This document shows, piece by piece, positions 61,981-64,000 of a DNA stretch of 64,000 bases. The stretch is taken from assembly GCA_965644315.1 (NCBI GenBank), contig CBFFRQ010000013.1:868001-932000 (forward strand). Direction: 5' to 3'. The position numbers were made by a program, and so were the translations under genes. Every line of letters begins with the position of its first letter. Position 1 is the first letter of the stretch. The notes beneath the pieces are model-generated. The model saw only the letters and a program-made list of their open reading frames with translations, was not told where the DNA came from and searched no databases. This stretch comes from Caecitellus pseudoparvulus. Lineage: Eukaryota > Bigyra: Bicosoecida.

Positions 61981-62182
61981 TTGCTGCAGCCTGGCGCTGG
62001 ACAGCGGTGGATAAATCCAACTGCAACGCACAAAGTGCAAAGAGCAAACCTGCTGCAACCCGCATGCCGGGAGTGCCTGCCCTGTCCACCATAGCAGGTG
62101 TCTGTGGAGTGTTGGACATGGTGCGATTGTCCGAGCAAAGCGCCTGGCTGCCTGCAATTTCCGCACCCCCCTCGCTCTGTGC
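61981..62182. promoter_or_regulatory. Compact bidirectional promoter with ATTTCCGC at 62157-62164
   Basis: Only 202 nt separate the divergent starts of the glycosyltransferase (-) and hydrolase-like (+) genes. CAATTTCCGCACC lies 18 nt before the + ATG; there is no other exact copy for the - gene, so one element may serve both. Confidence 0.5.
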
Positions 62183-64000
62183 ATGGACACACCCCTCATG
62201 GCGGGCATGAGCGGGGGCGGTCCCCGGAACCCCATCATGTACACAAAGAGCAAGGCGAACGTGCGCTCACCACTCGTGGCACGCAGCGGCGTCGGCTCCA
62301 TCAGCGGCGTGCAGTTGAGCGAGACTAGCAGCGCAGACCGCCACGCAGCACTCCGCAGCGACGCACACTTGGACGACAGCATCAGCGACGGCGAAGTCAT
62401 CATCCGCCAGCACGTGCCCATTCGCCTGCACACATCTAACGCGTGCCTGGCCTTGACGCCGCCTGTGCTTGTGGTGGTGCTGGCGCTGGGGTGTGTGGCC
62501 ACCGGAGTTCTCTGGCTCCTGCCGCCTGCAGACACACCCCTGCCCACTGACGCCTTGCCCGGCGCCTTCCAGCCGTGGGTGTTCCGGGGATCCATCGCCC
62601 TGATTGCCTTTGGTGTGCTGCTGGTGCCGCTGTACCTGCGTCTGGCTCTCTGCTGCGTTTCGCAGTCTGTCAGCGTCGCGCGTGAGCGTGACTTCATGGG
62701 AGACGCCCTGGTGGAGCAGTGCCTGTCAGGCAACAGCATCTACGAGCACTACGACGTGGCAGGCACACACAACGCCGAACGCGGAACACTGGTGTTCCTC
62801 GCCGGCGCCTCCGCCCCGCGCCACATCATGTGGCCACTGGCCCGGCGGGCTGCGGCAGGGTACAAGGTGATCGTGGTGGACTGCCCTGGGGCGGGGTCCC
62901 TGGCCAATGTGCCCTTCTCCCTGCCTCGCGCACAGCAGGTGCTGACGCGTGTTGTGGAGCGCGAGAACAAGCCCACAGCCCCCCTCATGCCGTATGGCTC
63001 ACGCGTCACGCCCACTCCCCAGCCGTTGCTGCGGACAGGGCTGGTTGCGTGGGGTGCGGCTGGGTTTGTGGCCATGCACACTGCTCTGCGGGAGCCCTCT
63101 CGCTGGGGGGGCCTGGTCATCCTGGGCCCTATGCCCGACTACATCGGCCGTTTCGCGTGTTCTGGCAACAACGTGGAACGCCTACTGGCCATCCCCTGGG
63201 TAGCTCAGCTGCGGGCACGAGACCTGAGGCGGCGTGTGAACGGGAGGCTTGTCGGGCTGGCTTTGTCGCCGGCCACGAGCAAGGGCACTGCTGTGCGCGA
63301 GGAGGGGGGGGGCGGAGGGGAGGCATCAGCTTACCCCCACCCTGGCACCGGGGAGAGGGGGGTTGCCACCTCAGAGGACCCCCCCTCGCACACCCCCCCT
63401 CCGTTGGTCGAGACCGCCTCCGTGCATGCCGACGGCAGTCTGACAGGTCCTCCAACCAGCCTGCAGGACATCTCCGAGGAGGGGGGGTCACGCCAGGCGG
63501 GAGGGGGGGTCGGACCCCCCTCCCTTCGCCGCCTCCTCTCCGGCTCCGCCTCAGGCGGTGGACCCCGCCGGAAGCTGGGCGGACGCCTGCTACCGTCTGC
63601 CCAGGGCACGGCCAGCGCACCTGCAGCCTCCCCGACTACAGCATCTGTGCCTGTGTTCGCCGGTGCAGGCGCAACTGTGACTGTGGGCGCAGGGGGCGCC
63701 GTGCCCCCCCCCCGGATGGGCGCCGTAGTGTCTGTGCTGCAGGCTGGGCCGGGGGGTCTGCCAGTCCTGGACGACTTCAACGTCGGCCTGCTGCCCTCCA
63801 TGCGCGCTGAGATGTGGGGTCTGAACCTCTTCTCGCGCCTGCGTGAGTTCCCCCGCCCCGTCACGTTCGTCGGCCCGCGCCGGTGGACACGGGAGGTGCT
63901 CGAGGCCGCCCCCGTGCGCACAGTCACCACAGCCACCTGCGAGGCGGCCTCATCGGAGGTGCTGCCGCCCCAGGAAGCCAGGCCTCTCAGTGCCGTCGCC
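62183..64000 (+). CDS. Membrane alpha/beta-hydrolase-like protein lacking the nucleophile serine (3' partial)
   Basis: The frame is open from ATG at 62183 to the window end (606 codons visible). Two membrane helices (PVLVVVLALGCVATGVLWLL and ALIAFGVLLVPLYLRLALCC) follow a polar N-terminus. An alpha/beta-hydrolase-like core then reads GTLVFLAGASAPRHIMWPLA, a hydrophobic strand with oxyanion Gly/Ala, KVIVVDCPGAGS, and LVAWGAAGFVAMHTAL followed by GGLVILGP. At the nucleophile elbow the sequence is W290-G-A292-A-G, so the usual Ser is Ala; the protein is probably not a serine hydrolase. A long Gly/Pro/Ser-rich insertion (about residues 370-510) precedes a last folded segment (LDDFNVGLLPSMRAEMWGLN, PVTFVGPRRW) that could carry the remaining catalytic residues. 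The end of the gene is outside the window. Confidence 0.7.
   Translation, partial: MDTPLMAGMSGGGPRNPIMYTKSKANVRSPLVARSGVGSISGVQLSETSSADRHAALRSDAHLDDSISDGEVIIRQHVPIRLHTSNACLALTPPVLVVVLALGCVATGVLWLLPPADTPLPTDALPGAFQPWVFRGSIALIAFGVLLVPLYLRLALCCVSQSVSVARERDFMGDALVEQCLSGNSIYEHYDVAGTHNAERGTLVFLAGASAPRHIMWPLARRAAAGYKVIVVDCPGAGSLANVPFSLPRAQQVLTRVVERENKPTAPLMPYGSRVTPTPQPLLRTGLVAWGAAGFVAMHTALREPSRWGGLVILGPMPDYIGRFACSGNNVERLLAIPWVAQLRARDLRRRVNGRLVGLALSPATSKGTAVREEGGGGGEASAYPHPGTGERGVATSEDPPSHTPPPLVETASVHADGSLTGPPTSLQDISEEGGSRQAGGGVGPPSLRRLLSGSASGGGPRRKLGGRLLPSAQGTASAPAASPTTASVPVFAGAGATVTVGAGGAVPPPRMGAVVSVLQAGPGGLPVLDDFNVGLLPSMRAEMWGLNLFSRLREFPRPVTFVGPRRWTREVLEAAPVRTVTTATCEAASSEVLPPQEARPLSAVA

Noticed and set aside
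61981-62739. Upstream extension of the two-domain glycosyltransferase
   Set aside because: The frame stays open but overlaps the start of the divergent hydrolase-like gene and its promoter; no domain is gained, and a good ATG exists at 61980.

Overview
The window is GC-rich nuclear DNA from a gene-dense eukaryotic microbe. Most multi-exon models have short introns (about 50-130 nt, often 63-90) with GT(G/A)...CAG ends, and roughly 87% of the window is coding by my models. Two or three proteins belong to the motile cilium (DRC2/CCDC65, a CFAP92-like protein, an EF-hand protein resembling calaxin), so the organism is probably a flagellated protist. Base composition and gene content do not fix the lineage; a plastid-type phosphate translocator relative is present, but that family also occurs in non-photosynthetic protists.

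Layout. 1-6082: FANCD2 (+, 5' end outside the window) and a CPA2-type cation/proton antiporter (-), with overlapping 3' coding ends. 6228-16469: a very large NUP205/Nup192 (-). 16748-20549: an unknown helical protein and a TPT/DMT transporter (+). 20577-27657: DRC2 (-), TRAPPC1/Bet5 (-), an EF-hand protein (+) and a signal-peptide-peptidase-like protease (-). 27786-34498: a DCD1-like Ntn hydrolase (-), a voltage-gated K+ channel (+) and an actin-related protein (+). 34506-39204: a BAH-domain protein (-), a tentative small gene (+) and a signal peptide/C2/NlpC-P60-like membrane protein (-). 39974-47112: two tandem SAM methyltransferase genes (-), the second split by an intact 5,036-bp DNA transposon. 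47312-56087: an unknown basic protein, the CFAP92-like protein and a uridine-kinase-family protein (all -). 56496-64000: a GT90/CAP10-like protein (+), a two-domain glycosyltransferase (-) and a membrane alpha/beta-hydrolase-like protein (+) that runs off the window.

Three things stand out. (1) A short motif, GCGGAAAT/ATTTCCGC, occurs 16 times, 13 of them in the roughly 13% of the window that is non-coding. It lies close to gene starts (10-55 nt, in one case about 100 nt, upstream of the ATG, or inside an early intron), in either orientation, usually once per gene; it is a candidate promoter-proximal element. (2) The transposon at 41445-46480 has 34-bp terminal inverted repeats (29/34 identical) and an 8-bp target duplication. 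Its removal gives an exon of exactly the length found in the intact neighbouring paralog. It encodes a 1,215-aa DDE-like transposase and a zinc-finger ORF joined by an ATGA overlap. (3) Every convergent gene pair ends within 30 bp, and two pairs overlap in coding sequence.

Exon models were built by hand from reading frames, splice consensus and family similarity. Each model that is complete within the window and not interrupted sums to a whole number of codons, but none has been tested against transcripts. Family calls come from recognition of motifs, not from a database search.
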